64,000 bases of DNA from Cytobacillus horneckiae (GTDB lineage: Bacteria; Bacillota; Bacilli; Bacillales; Cytobacillaceae): NCBI RefSeq assembly GCF_002835735.1, contig NZ_PISD01000034.1:1-64000 (forward strand), read 5' to 3'. Both the position numbers and the translations under genes were made by a program. Below, piece by piece: positions 17,255-25,910 of the stretch. Every line of letters begins with the position of its first letter. Positions within the stretch are counted from its first letter, which is position 1. The notes under the pieces were generated by a model. It did not search any database. It had not been told where the DNA came from and saw nothing but the letters and a program-made list of their open reading frames with translations.

Positions 17255-17794
17255 ATGATGTTATTTCAGAATAATCAACTAACTGTACGAAAATTAATGT
17301 TAAATGACAATTTATTACTTTCAAAATGGCTGTCAAACCCAGCCGTACTGGAGTTTTACGATGGACGTGACAATCCATCTGATTTAGAGAGAGTTAACCG
17401 CAAATTCTTTAATCGAAACGATGGTGTAAATGGCTGCATAATAGAATATGAGAAAAAGAGCATCGGCTTTATACAGTACTATCGAATAGATAAAGAAGAA
17501 AGACTCCTCTACGGATATGAGCATTCAAATGATTTAATTTATGGAATCGATCAATTTATTGGAGACACTCGATATTGGGGAAAAGGTATTGGCACGCTGC
17601 TTGTTTCATCCATGGTAAATTTTTTAATCGCAGATAAACAAGCGGACCGAGTCGTCTTGGATCCGCAGGCTTCAAATATACGAGCACTCCGCTGCTATGA
17701 AAAATGCGGGTTTAAAAAAGTGAAGCTGCTTGAGAAGCATGAGCTGCACGAAGGGGAGCATCGCGATTGCTGGGTGATGGAATACAGCAGATAA
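17255..17794 (+). CDS. GNAT acetyltransferase of the AAC(6') type
   Basis: A 179-residue GNAT protein. The stretches LEFYDGRD, CIIEYEKKSIGFIQYY, IYGIDQFIGDTRYWGKGIGT (acetyl-CoA loop), VVLDPQASNIRALRCYEKCGF and EKHELHEGEHRDCWVMEY line up with aminoglycoside 6'-N-acetyltransferases, including the acetyltransferase half of the bifunctional AAC(6')-APH(2'') enzyme. It may therefore acetylate aminoglycosides, though chromosomal relatives often have other or weak activities. The start is the ATG at 17255, 8 nt after AAAGGGG; a TTG at 17237 is less likely. It is a single gene with no mobile element beside it. Confidence 0.82.
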   Translation: MMLFQNNQLTVRKLMLNDNLLLSKWLSNPAVLEFYDGRDNPSDLERVNRKFFNRNDGVNGCIIEYEKKSIGFIQYYRIDKEERLLYGYEHSNDLIYGIDQFIGDTRYWGKGIGTLLVSSMVNFLIADKQADRVVLDPQASNIRALRCYEKCGFKKVKLLEKHELHEGEHRDCWVMEYSR

Positions 17795-18173
17795 TTTGAA
17801 ATTGAGGTTGACTTAGGGCGAACCTTTCATACTGATGGTTTTGGTTTACAGTGTTAAATTAGTTTTAGAATGTGGGACTGTGTTTCGAAAATTCCATTTG
17901 TTTTTGCTTCCAATTTAGAAGACCGGGACTCTTTTTCAGTGTTCTCACTTGATTTTGGTTTCAGTTTGAAGAACTGAGACCCTTTTTCTGTGTTCACACT
18001 TGATTTTGGTTCCAGTTTGGAGAACTGAGACCCTTTTTCTGTGTTCACACTTGATTTTGGTTCTAGTTTGGAGAACTGAGACCATTTTTCAGTGTTCTCA
18101 CTTGATTTTAGTTCCAGTTTGAATATCTTTGACCGGGTTACACCTCTTTTTAAAATTGAATGATTAATAAAAA
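17795..18173. other. Gene-free spacer holding a minisatellite
   Basis: The stretch between the acetyltransferase stop and the yogA terminator is filled mostly by the 51-bp tandem array at 17873-18140. A minus-strand reading frame stays open through the array because 51 is a multiple of three. However, it begins inside the yogA 3' end and terminator with no ribosome binding site, so I do not call a gene. Confidence 0.6.
17873..18140. repeat. Five tandem copies of a 51-bp repeat
   Basis: Copies begin (at CACTTGATTTTGG or its variant) at 17895, 17946, 17997, 18048 and 18099, an exact 51-bp spacing. The first and last copies are diverged. Each contains the short inverted repeat CAGTT-N5-AACTG and a T-rich stretch. 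The unit differs in sequence from the 52-bp array at the window start but has nearly the same length and an extragenic position. Function unknown. Confidence 0.92.
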
Positions 18174-18203
18174 GAAACCCAAGCATGGACAGCCTTGGGT
18201 TTC
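18174..18203 (-). terminator. Terminator of yogA
   Basis: GAAACCCAAG (18174-18183) pairs with CTTGGGTTTC (18194-18203); the minus strand continues TTTTTATT. It overlaps the last bases before the yogA stop codon. Confidence 0.85.
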
Positions 18204-18211
18204 CTTGTGGT

Positions 18212-19201
18212 TTAGTTAATGCGAAATGCAATTTTTCCTAACTGCTCTGCCTTTTCTAATCTTTCGAAAGCTTCTTTATATTGATCCAAAGTATATGTTT
18301 CATCCATTACTGGTTTAATTTTATGTTTTTTAACAAGTGCAATCATTTCGTTATACTCCTCGGCACTGCCCATTGTGCTGCCGAGAATATTATGCTGACC
18401 ATAAAAGAAATTACGCAGGTTAATTTTTACTTCATCGCCTGTAGACGATCCAAATATAACAAGTGTTCCACCAGGACGAAGCGTTTCCAACGATTGATTA
18501 AAGGTTGCGGCGCCAACTGATTCAATAACTAAATCTATTTTTCCTCCGATTGCTTCCCGCCAATTTCCGTTGCTGTCCAGCGCCTGCTTCGCTCCTAATT
18601 GTAAAGCTTTCTCCCGCTTTTCTTTAGAACGTGAGCTTACATACACTTCTGCCCCAGCGGCAAGTGCAAATTGCAGTAAGAAAGTTGCTACTCCCCCACC
18701 AACACCTGGAATAAACACTTTCATTCCTTCCTGCACTTTCCCTCTTGTGAACAATGCACGATAGGCCGTCAATCCAGCTAACGACAGGACACCTGCCTCT
18801 TCCCATGATAAAAACTCAGGCTTGCTGACAGCATTTTTTGCTGGAATGACAATGGATTCCGCAAATGTACCGTTGTACGGAAAACCGACAATTTCAAAGC
18901 CTGCTGGAGGGGCATCAGAAATTTCATTCCAGCCAAGGCCAGGGTTAATCATTACTTCATCTCCGACTTTATGGCCTGATACGTCTTCTCCGATTTCTTC
19001 AATGATGCCCGCTCCATCAGAACCAATAATTAATGCTGGTTCTTCGGGTTTATGGCGATGCAGGACAAATAGATCCCTATGATTCATTCCTGCAGCTTTC
19101 AACTTGACTCTTACTTCGTCACTTTTCACTTGTATCGGTGTGACTTCACCATATGAAGTGCCTGACAATCCTGCCTCGCCTTTATGTATAATCGCTTTCA
19201 T
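18212..19201 (-). CDS. yogA: Zn-independent MDR-family alcohol dehydrogenase / quinone oxidoreductase
   Basis: A 329-residue medium-chain dehydrogenase. The N-terminal GroES-like domain includes LKAAGMNHRDLFVLH and GSDGAGIIEEIGEDVSGHKVGDEV. The Rossmann domain has VFIPGVGGGVATFLLQFA as the NAD(P) loop and SSRSKEKREKALQLGA. The structural-zinc Cys cluster is absent, as in quinone-oxidoreductase-type members. Length equals B. subtilis YogA (329), and the start MKAIIH, HRDLF, SWEEAGVL and ALTAYRALFTRG-like stretches match. The start is the ATG at 19201 after AAAGGGGATGGGAAGC. Physiological substrate unknown. Confidence 0.82.
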   Translation of the reverse strand: MKAIIHKGEAGLSGTSYGEVTPIQVKSDEVRVKLKAAGMNHRDLFVLHRHKPEEPALIIGSDGAGIIEEIGEDVSGHKVGDEVMINPGLGWNEISDAPPAGFEIVGFPYNGTFAESIVIPAKNAVSKPEFLSWEEAGVLSLAGLTAYRALFTRGKVQEGMKVFIPGVGGGVATFLLQFALAAGAEVYVSSRSKEKREKALQLGAKQALDSNGNWREAIGGKIDLVIESVGAATFNQSLETLRPGGTLVIFGSSTGDEVKINLRNFFYGQHNILGSTMGSAEEYNEMIALVKKHKIKPVMDETYTLDQYKEAFERLEKAEQLGKIAFRIN

Positions 19202-19310
19202 GCTTCCCATCCCCTTTCCAATCTTACTTCTATCATAAAGGTAAATGGGCATAAAGTTAAATAAGAAAGCCATTTCAGTTTATAAAGATATATATATTTC
19301 GATAAAAAAG

Positions 19311-19330
19311 AACAGGTTTTCACCTGTTCC
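19311..19330. terminator. Short terminator after mapB
   Basis: GAACAGGT pairs perfectly with ACCTGTTC around a TTTC loop. On the minus strand it is followed by T-rich sequence. Confidence 0.7.
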
Positions 19331-19335
19331 TTAGT

Positions 19336-20157
<822 letters not shown>

Positions 20158-20208
20158 TCATAATTATAAGTCTTTTTCTAAAAGATGGCGAACCTTAACT
20201 AACTGACA

Positions 20209-20685
20209 TCATATCCCTTTTACCAAGATAATCTCATCTATAATCGGTATGCCGTTTTCGGCAACATAAGGAATCGTTGGCTTCAGCTTTCTAGCCTTTT
20301 CTACTGCATGAGGAATAATCCTTGCTAATCTGTAGCCCCTTTTTTGATAAAAAGAAAGAGCGTATACATTATCATTTGTTGTGACTAGCTTTATGCTGCT
20401 ACAGCCCTCAGCCTTTGCTTTCTCCTCTACTTTTACCATCAGCTTACTACCTATCCCTTTTCCTTCCACAACACTATCCAAAGAAATGATTTCACATTCT
20501 CCATCAGTTACGCAATAGGTAATTAATCCAATGATCTCTTGCCCTTTCATCACGCAAAAACCAGGCAGTTGATCACAATCGAACACTCCGCTCGAAATAA
20601 CCATTTGCGGACATCCCCAATGCTTTGTAAAAAAATCATTTACTGCCTTTTTATCAATTGTTGACAAAGATAGGATATTCATCAT
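20209..20685 (-). CDS. GNAT-family N-acetyltransferase
   Basis: A 158-residue GNAT protein with the acetyl-CoA-binding loop VVEGKGIGSKLMVKVEEKAKAEG and the C-terminal YALSFYQKRGYRLARI signature. The tail (VPYVAENGIPIIDEIILVK) is typical of a Bacillus GNAT subgroup with unknown substrates. Start: two consecutive ATGs at 20685 and 20682 follow AAGGGGGAAGGATCG. Its 5' end lies 14 bp from the broken end of a transporter gene on the other strand, which points to a past deletion or insertion here. Confidence 0.85.
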   Translation of the reverse strand: MMNILSLSTIDKKAVNDFFTKHWGCPQMVISSGVFDCDQLPGFCVMKGQEIIGLITYCVTDGECEIISLDSVVEGKGIGSKLMVKVEEKAKAEGCSSIKLVTTNDNVYALSFYQKRGYRLARIIPHAVEKARKLKPTIPYVAENGIPIIDEIILVKGI

Positions 20686-20698
20686 CGATCCTTCCCCC

Positions 20699-21085
20699 TT
20701 GAAAAAGACTTGGGCGTTAGTCATCGCGGCACCATTTTTTATTATTCCTGTTTATTTGAACTTTTCTAATGAAATGCTTCATGCACCGATAGAGGCTTGG
20801 GCTAGCTTTATTTACTTAGCTGTAGTTAGCCAATTTTTAGCATATGTTGCATGGTATAACGGACTTGCAAAGGGAGGAATTTCAAGGGTCAGTCAGATTC
20901 AATATTTACAGCCATTTTTAATGATACTTTTTGCCGCATTATTTTTGAACGAATCAATCACAATTTTCACAATGGCAACAGCTGTGATTGTCGTATTTTC
21001 CGTTGTAATCGGTAAGAATACTGTCGTAGCTAATCAATCAGCTTCTGATTCGTCAAATAAACTATTTAATTCAGACTCAATGTAG
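20699..21085 (+). pseudogene. 5'-truncated EamA/DMT-family transporter remnant
   Basis: The open frame encodes about 128 residues corresponding to the C-terminal part of a ten-segment drug/metabolite transporter. It starts in the middle of the second EamA repeat (TWALVIAAPFFIIPVYL) and has the typical SQFLAYVAWYNGLAKGGISRVSQIQYLQPF and ALFLNESITIF blocks. The first five or more membrane segments are missing, and the frame starts with no ribosome binding site next to the divergent GNAT start. It is therefore most likely non-functional, although its 3' end is intact. Confidence 0.75.
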
Positions 21086-21103
21086 TTGCTCATTTTGTAT
21101 CTA

Positions 21104-21134
21104 CAAAAAAAACAGGCTCTCTAAGAGAGCCTGT
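21104..21134 (-). terminator. Terminator of the cold shock gene
   Basis: ACAGGCTCTC (21112-21121) pairs with GAGAGCCTGT (21125-21134), 10 bp with a 3-nt loop. On the minus strand seven or more T residues follow. Confidence 0.9.
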
Positions 21135-21148
21135 CCGCACATTGTTAA

Positions 21149-21349
21149 TTATAGTTTAACAACGTTAGATGCTTGAGGTCCGCGTTGGCCTTCTTCAACA
21201 TCAAAAGATACATCTTGACCTTCGTCAAGCGTTTTGAATCCTTCGCTTTGAATAGCTGAGAAATGAACGAATACATCTTGTCCTTCTGAAGTTTCGATGA
21301 ATCCAAAACCTTTTTCTGCGTTAAACCATTTTACTTTTCCTTGTGCCAT
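21149..21349 (-). CDS. Cold shock protein (Csp family)
   Basis: A 66-residue cold shock domain protein: [16 protein letters not shown] with RNP1 (KGFGFIE), then RNP2 (VFVHFSAI) and the family end [10 protein letters not shown]. It binds single-stranded RNA and DNA as an RNA chaperone. Bacillus usually has several paralogues (CspB, CspC, CspD); this one mixes their features, so no specific symbol is given. The ribosome binding site GGAGGCTATTATA precedes the ATG. Confidence 0.95.
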   Translation of the reverse strand: MAQGKVKWFNAEKGFGFIETSEGQDVFVHFSAIQSEGFKTLDEGQDVSFDVEEGQRGPQASNVVKL

Positions 21350-21666
21350 TATAATAGCCTCCTCGTGTATCCTTACACAATGTATTACTATTCTTGTCCA
21401 ACATATTCAGGCGATCGTTTCAAAACGTATCTTTCCTTTCATTACGAACAAAAATAATCTCTTATATAATAACAGAAAGTGGAAAAATAAGCAAATGGGC
21501 AGAATGTTACTTTTTAAAAAATTCAAAATTTTTATATTATGGTCCTTTTTCCTTATATACTTATATCAAATTGATTTTATTTATAAGTGATAAGTTATAA
21601 TGAGTGTAATACTAAACCTATTTCAGTGCAGATGAATTAAGGCATTCTATTAAAGGAGAACCTGTT
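21350..21666. other. Divergent intergenic region between csp and lytS-like genes
   Basis: No coding region is seen. It holds the csp leader on the minus strand. On the plus strand there is a TATAAT box at 21596-21601 (with TTGATT 19 nt upstream) that probably starts the lytS-like transcript. No riboswitch fold was recognised. Confidence 0.5.
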
Positions 21667-23415
21667 ATGTTTGAACTTTTAATTACAATGCTTGAGCGCC
21701 TTGGAATCATAGTTATGATTGCCTTTATTCTTACAAGATTTCAATTTTTTCGAGATATGATTTATCAAGAAAGAGTCAATAAACAGCAGCAATATAAAGC
21801 CATTTTGTTTTTTGGATTTTTTGGAATTATAGGAACATATTCTGGACTTTCATTAAACGCTGATACACAGCAGTTTAACCGCTGGGCATCCGATTTAGCT
21901 TTTGAAGAGGCCATTGCTAACTCAAGAGTAATCGGCATTGTGCTTGCTGGATTATTTGGTGGGTATAAAGTCGGGATTGGAGCAGGGCTGATTGCCGGCA
22001 TCCACCGTTTTACTTTAGGAGGATTCACAGCTATAGCATGTGGCTTTGCAACGATTATATCTGGTGTATTGGCAGGTTATTTTCATAAAAAAGGGAGTCC
22101 AGTAAGGCTTTCTACTGCATTTTTAATCGGTTCTTCTGCAGAAGCCCTTCAAATGTTTATTATCATCCTCACTGCAAAACCGATGGAAAAAGCAGTTTCC
22201 CTTGTAGAAATTATCGGGGTGCCTATGATTCTTGCCAACGGCCTTGGTTCAGCATTATTTCTATTAATTATAAAGAATGTTGTAAATGAAGAAAAAAAAG
22301 AAGGAGCACTACAAACGCAAAAAGCACTAAGAATTGCTGATCAAACCTTAGTTTTCTTAAGAAATGGGATAAATTCCAGCTCAGCATCTGAAGTATGTAA
22401 AATATTGCATAAAGAAATTAAAGCAAAAGCTGTCGCCATAACAAATACTACGGAAATTCTAGCTCATGTCGGTATGGGTAACGACCATCATAAGCCAACA
22501 CATCCGATACAAACTCAAATTACGAAAGATGTAATCAAAAATGGAAGGCTCGTAGTTGCAAATGACCAAACGATTCTTTGCAGTGTAGCGAATTGCCCTC
22601 TTGGCGCAGCAGTTATAGCCCCTTTAAAACAGCGCGATGCCATCATTGGGACGTTAAAAGTATACTTTCGTTCTGAAAAAGAAATAACCAACCTTGAAGT
22701 CGAAATGATATCGGGATTAAGCGTTCTATTAAGCAATCAATTGGAGATTGCAGAGGCGGAAAAATCATATCAACTGGCTAAAGAAGCAGAAATCAAAGTA
22801 TTACAGGCGCAAATAAGCCCTCATTTTTTATTTAATACACTTAATACTGTAGTCTCTTTAATAAGAGTAAATCCAAATAAAGCACGAAAATTGTTAATTA
22901 CTTTATCAAAGTTTCTAAGGCAAAATCTCTCATCAACTACAGTAAATATGACCTCTTTAGAACAGGAACTAATCCATACTAAAGCGTATTTAGTAATTGA
23001 GGAAACACGCTTTTCCGATAAATTAAAAGTTATTTACGATATTGATAAAAGAGCGCTGGCTTATAAAATTCCGCCTTTAACACTGCAGCCTATTGTAGAA
23101 AACACAGTTAAACATGCCTTTAAGGATATGGAGCACAATTGCATAATTAACGTTTCCATTTGTATTAAAAAAGGTTCTGCTCATATATCAGTCTCCGATA
23201 ATGGAAGCGGCATGAATGAGGAGAGAATCAATCAAATCGGAAACGAGCAGATTGATTCAGAATATGGAACAGGACTAGCCCTGTATAATGTAAACAGAAG
23301 ATTGGTTATGAACTTTGGGGATGAATCGAAATTAAAAATTACAAGTTCATTAAATAAAGGTACAGAAATAAATTTTGCAATACCTTTGCCTAAGGAGGAG
23401 AATACTCGTGGATAA
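21667..23415 (+). CDS. LytS-family sensor histidine kinase
   Basis: A 582-residue kinase. Residues 1 to about 205 form a 5TMR_LYT membrane domain (GAGLIAGIHRFTLGGFTAIACG is the family hallmark). A GAF-type domain spans about 225-360, and the LytS-type phospho-acceptor is in QAQISPHFLFNTLNTV (His about 386). An HATPase domain follows with IVENTVKHAFKD and VSDNGSGM. It shares the 8-bp stop/start overlap with the regulator gene downstream. LytS/LytT-type pairs, including B. subtilis LytST and E. coli BtsSR, sense pyruvate or related overflow signals. The neighbouring CstA gene fits that role better than autolysis control. Not named lytS because the operon partner differs from the B. subtilis locus. 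Confidence 0.88.
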   Translation: MFELLITMLERLGIIVMIAFILTRFQFFRDMIYQERVNKQQQYKAILFFGFFGIIGTYSGLSLNADTQQFNRWASDLAFEEAIANSRVIGIVLAGLFGGYKVGIGAGLIAGIHRFTLGGFTAIACGFATIISGVLAGYFHKKGSPVRLSTAFLIGSSAEALQMFIIILTAKPMEKAVSLVEIIGVPMILANGLGSALFLLIIKNVVNEEKKEGALQTQKALRIADQTLVFLRNGINSSSASEVCKILHKEIKAKAVAITNTTEILAHVGMGNDHHKPTHPIQTQITKDVIKNGRLVVANDQTILCSVANCPLGAAVIAPLKQRDAIIGTLKVYFRSEKEITNLEVEMISGLSVLLSNQLEIAEAEKSYQLAKEAEIKVLQAQISPHFLFNTLNTVVSLIRVNPNKARKLLITLSKFLRQNLSSTTVNMTSLEQELIHTKAYLVIEETRFSDKLKVIYDIDKRALAYKIPPLTLQPIVENTVKHAFKDMEHNCIINVSICIKKGSAHISVSDNGSGMNEERINQIGNEQIDSEYGTGLALYNVNRRLVMNFGDESKLKITSSLNKGTEINFAIPLPKEENTRG

Positions 23416-24139
23416 AAAAATAAAAATATTAATCGTAGATGACGAACCATATAGCAGAGATGAATTAAAACATTTATTAAAATCATACTCCTGCCTTGAC
23501 GTGATAGATGAAGCAGAATCTGGTGAATCCGGTATCTTAAAAGCACTTCAATATCAGCCAGATGTTGTCTTTTTAGATGTTGAAATGCCGAAAATGAACG
23601 GGATGCAAGCGGCCAAAAGTTTAACAGAATTAAAAAAGCCGCCAATCATTGTATTTGCTACTGCCTATCCTCAGTTTGCTGCTGAAGCCTTTCGGTACGA
23701 AGCAATGGATTATTTATTAAAGCCGTATGATGAAGATCAACTCGTACAAACAATTGAACGTATCGTTAAAAAGCTTTCAAATCCCGCTGGCTCTAAGGTT
23801 AAAAAAGTGGAAGGCAAACTGGCAATCGAGGAAAAGGGAGAAATACTTTATATTGAGCCAAAAGATATAATTTATGTCTATAAAGATGAAAAAATTTCAA
23901 AAATAAAATCCACTCACAAAAGCTATGAAACAAAAACATCACTAAAAGATTTGGAAAATCGATTGCTCACCTTTTCTTTTTGCCGTATTCATAAAAGCTA
24001 CTTAGTGAATTTAAATTATATAAATCGGCTTACCCCTTGGTTTAATGGTGCCTTTCAGTTAGAGTTGGATGGCTGTGAAGAGAAACTATCAGTGAGCAGA
24101 AATTATATAAAAGATTTGCGGTCCCGTATTGAAATATAA
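23408..24139 (+). CDS. LytT-family response regulator (LytTR DNA-binding domain)
   Basis: A 243-residue regulator begun at GTG 23408 after AAGGAGGAGAATACTC. The receiver domain has IVDDEPYSRDEL, the phospho-acceptor Asp in DVVFLDVEMPKM (about Asp57) and the switch Lys in YLLKPYDED. The C-terminal LytTR domain spans about 140-243 (IIYVYKDEKISKIKS and CRIHKSYLVNLNYINRL). It is the partner of the upstream kinase and probably activates the cstA-like gene through direct repeats at 24180-24233. Confidence 0.9.
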   Translation: MDKKIKILIVDDEPYSRDELKHLLKSYSCLDVIDEAESGESGILKALQYQPDVVFLDVEMPKMNGMQAAKSLTELKKPPIIVFATAYPQFAAEAFRYEAMDYLLKPYDEDQLVQTIERIVKKLSNPAGSKVKKVEGKLAIEEKGEILYIEPKDIIYVYKDEKISKIKSTHKSYETKTSLKDLENRLLTFSFCRIHKSYLVNLNYINRLTPWFNGAFQLELDGCEEKLSVSRNYIKDLRSRIEI

Positions 24140-24179
24140 ATGTTAACTTGGGAATAATCAGACTTTTAAAATAAAATCT

Positions 24180-24233
24180 TGCATGTTAATCGAGTTTTTC
24201 TACTTTTTAGAATACGATTCCTGCATGTTGTTC
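24180..24233 (+). promoter_or_regulatory. Paired direct repeats, candidate LytT-type binding sites
   Basis: TGCATGTTAATC at 24180-24191 and TGCATGTTGTTC at 24222-24233 start exactly 42 bp apart, about four helical turns. The second copy ends 8 bp before the weak -35 region of the cstA-like promoter, a typical activator position. Binding by the LytT-type regulator is inference. Confidence 0.55.
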
Positions 24234-24241
24234 ATAAAATG

Positions 24242-24288
24242 GTCATATTTATCTACTTCTCTTTTATAATGAATGTAAACGTATACAT
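24242..24288 (+). promoter_or_regulatory. cstA-like promoter with overlapping cre site
   Basis: A perfect -10 TATAAT lies at 24265-24270, with a poor -35 (GTCATA) 17 nt upstream, as expected for an activator-dependent promoter. ATGTAAACGTATACAT at 24273-24288 matches the cre consensus WTGNAARCGNWWWCAW at every position and covers the expected transcription start. This predicts CcpA repression in the presence of preferred sugars. Confidence 0.75.
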
Positions 24289-24308
24289 TTGAAAGCGAGG
24301 GACTTATA

Positions 24309-25763
24309 TTGATTACATTTATTTCATGTATTGTGCTGCTAGTCATTGGCTACTTCACATATGGAAAGTATGTTGAGAAAGTATTTGGTGTAAATGAAGC
24401 ACGAGCAACTCCAGCATTTACTCATAAAGATGGCGTTGATTATTTGCCAATGAGTACACCTAAAAACTCATTGATCCAGCTATTGAATATTGCTGGTACA
24501 GGTCCTATTTTCGGTCCAATTATGGGAGCTTTATACGGCCCAGTCGCATTTGTATGGATTGTAATCGGCTGTATTTTTGCCGGGGCTGTACATGATTATT
24601 TAACCGGGATGATTTCGATTAGAAACCGTGGTGCTCACCTGCCTGAACTTGCTAGCAAATTTTTAGGAAAAGTAATGAAACATGTTGTAAATGCTTTTGC
24701 TATATTACTTCTTTTACTAGTAGGGACTGTATTCGTATCGACTCCAGCAAGCTTGTTACACTTACTTATGGATGGGAAGGTAGCATTAAGCTTACTAATT
24801 GGATTTATTTTCCTATATTATATTTTAGCAACGCTTTTACCAGTTGATAAAATTATCGGACGCTTATATCCTTATTTTGGTGCATTATTAGTTGTGAGTG
24901 CACTTGGGGTCGGAATCGGCTTATTAGTTACTGGTGCACCAATTCCTGAGCTGTCATTTACGAACTTCCATCCTGACAATGCACCAATTTTGCCTTTATT
25001 ATTCTTTACGATTTCTTGTGGTGCATTAAGTGGTTTTCATGCAACTCAAACGCCAATTATTTCTAGGACGACACAAAAAGAGAAACAAGGTCGTAAAATT
25101 TTCTATGGGATGATGATTGCAGAAGGGATTATTGCAATGATTTGGGCAGCAGCTGCAATGAGCCTATTTAATGGATATGGCGGATTAAATGAAATGCTTG
25201 CTGCTGGCGGTCCGGGCGCAATAGTTAGTGAAGTTTCTACTACACTGCTTGGTGCAATTGGAGGGACATTGGCTGTGCTTGGCGTAGTTGTGCTTCCCAT
25301 TACTTCCGGTGATACAGCATTTAGAAGTGCTCGAATGATTATTGCAGATTATATTAAATTCCCGCAAGTTAAATTTTCAAGTCGGTTATGGATTGCCATG
25401 CCATTATTTGCTATCTCGATGGTTCTTACTCAAATAGATTTTAATATTCTATGGAGATACTTTAACTGGGCCAACCAGTCAACAGCTGTTATTGCGTTAT
25501 TTGTAGGTGCCATGTATCTCTATGTAGCAAAGAAAAATTACTTTATTGCACTTGTGCCTGGAAGCTTTATGCTCGTTATGGTTATTACCTATATCCTTAA
25601 TGCCCAAATCGGATTTGGCTTGTCAATGTCAACTTCGTGGATTGGCGGGGTAATTGGAGCAATCGCTCTAATTACAATCTTCTTTGTTGCAGCTCGAAAA
25701 GCGAGGGCGAATCAAATTCCGCTTGAAGAGGATATCTCCGGTTGGAATAATCATGTTGCTTAA
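24309..25763 (+). CDS. CstA-family transporter (short form)
   Basis: A 484-residue, roughly 13-segment protein of the carbon starvation CstA family. Family stretches include PAFTHKDGVDYLPMSTPKNS, NIAGTGPIFGPIMGALYGP, ISIRNRGAHLPEL, SGFHATQTPIISRTTQKE and TSGDTAFRSARMIIADY. Full CstA proteins have about 600-700 residues; this belongs to the shorter class. CstA-family carriers take up peptides or pyruvate. E. coli BtsT, a pyruvate symporter of this family, is controlled by a LytS/LytTR pair, as seems the case here. The start codon is TTG at 24309 after GCGAGGG. A terminator follows at 25782. Confidence 0.87.
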   Translation: MITFISCIVLLVIGYFTYGKYVEKVFGVNEARATPAFTHKDGVDYLPMSTPKNSLIQLLNIAGTGPIFGPIMGALYGPVAFVWIVIGCIFAGAVHDYLTGMISIRNRGAHLPELASKFLGKVMKHVVNAFAILLLLLVGTVFVSTPASLLHLLMDGKVALSLLIGFIFLYYILATLLPVDKIIGRLYPYFGALLVVSALGVGIGLLVTGAPIPELSFTNFHPDNAPILPLLFFTISCGALSGFHATQTPIISRTTQKEKQGRKIFYGMMIAEGIIAMIWAAAAMSLFNGYGGLNEMLAAGGPGAIVSEVSTTLLGAIGGTLAVLGVVVLPITSGDTAFRSARMIIADYIKFPQVKFSSRLWIAMPLFAISMVLTQIDFNILWRYFNWANQSTAVIALFVGAMYLYVAKKNYFIALVPGSFMLVMVITYILNAQIGFGLSMSTSWIGGVIGAIALITIFFVAARKARANQIPLEEDISGWNNHVA

Positions 25764-25781
25764 AATAATGTAAGCAACAAC

Positions 25782-25817
25782 AATAAAAAGTACTCGCCTC
25801 GGCGTGTACTTTTTATT
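25782..25817 (+). terminator. Terminator of the cstA-like gene
   Basis: AATAAAAAGTAC pairs perfectly with GTACTTTTTATT (12 bp), with an inner GCC/GGC pairing in the loop. Confidence 0.85.
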
Positions 25818-25910
25818 TTCTTAATATAGAGATTTTTTTAATATCTAATCTAGAAGCAGCTTTTTTACGAAAATAGACTCAGTTATTTAGCTATAGCAAG
25901 CTCCTTCATA

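Noticed and set aside
17854-18231. Minus-strand open frame through the 51-bp repeats, read as a 125-residue repeat protein
   Set aside because: It starts inside the yogA terminator and 3' end, has no ribosome binding site, and stays open only because 51 is a multiple of three.
24140-24308. Structured riboswitch before the cstA-like gene
   Set aside because: The region is explained by direct repeats, a -10 box and a cre site; no stable fold with terminator is visible.
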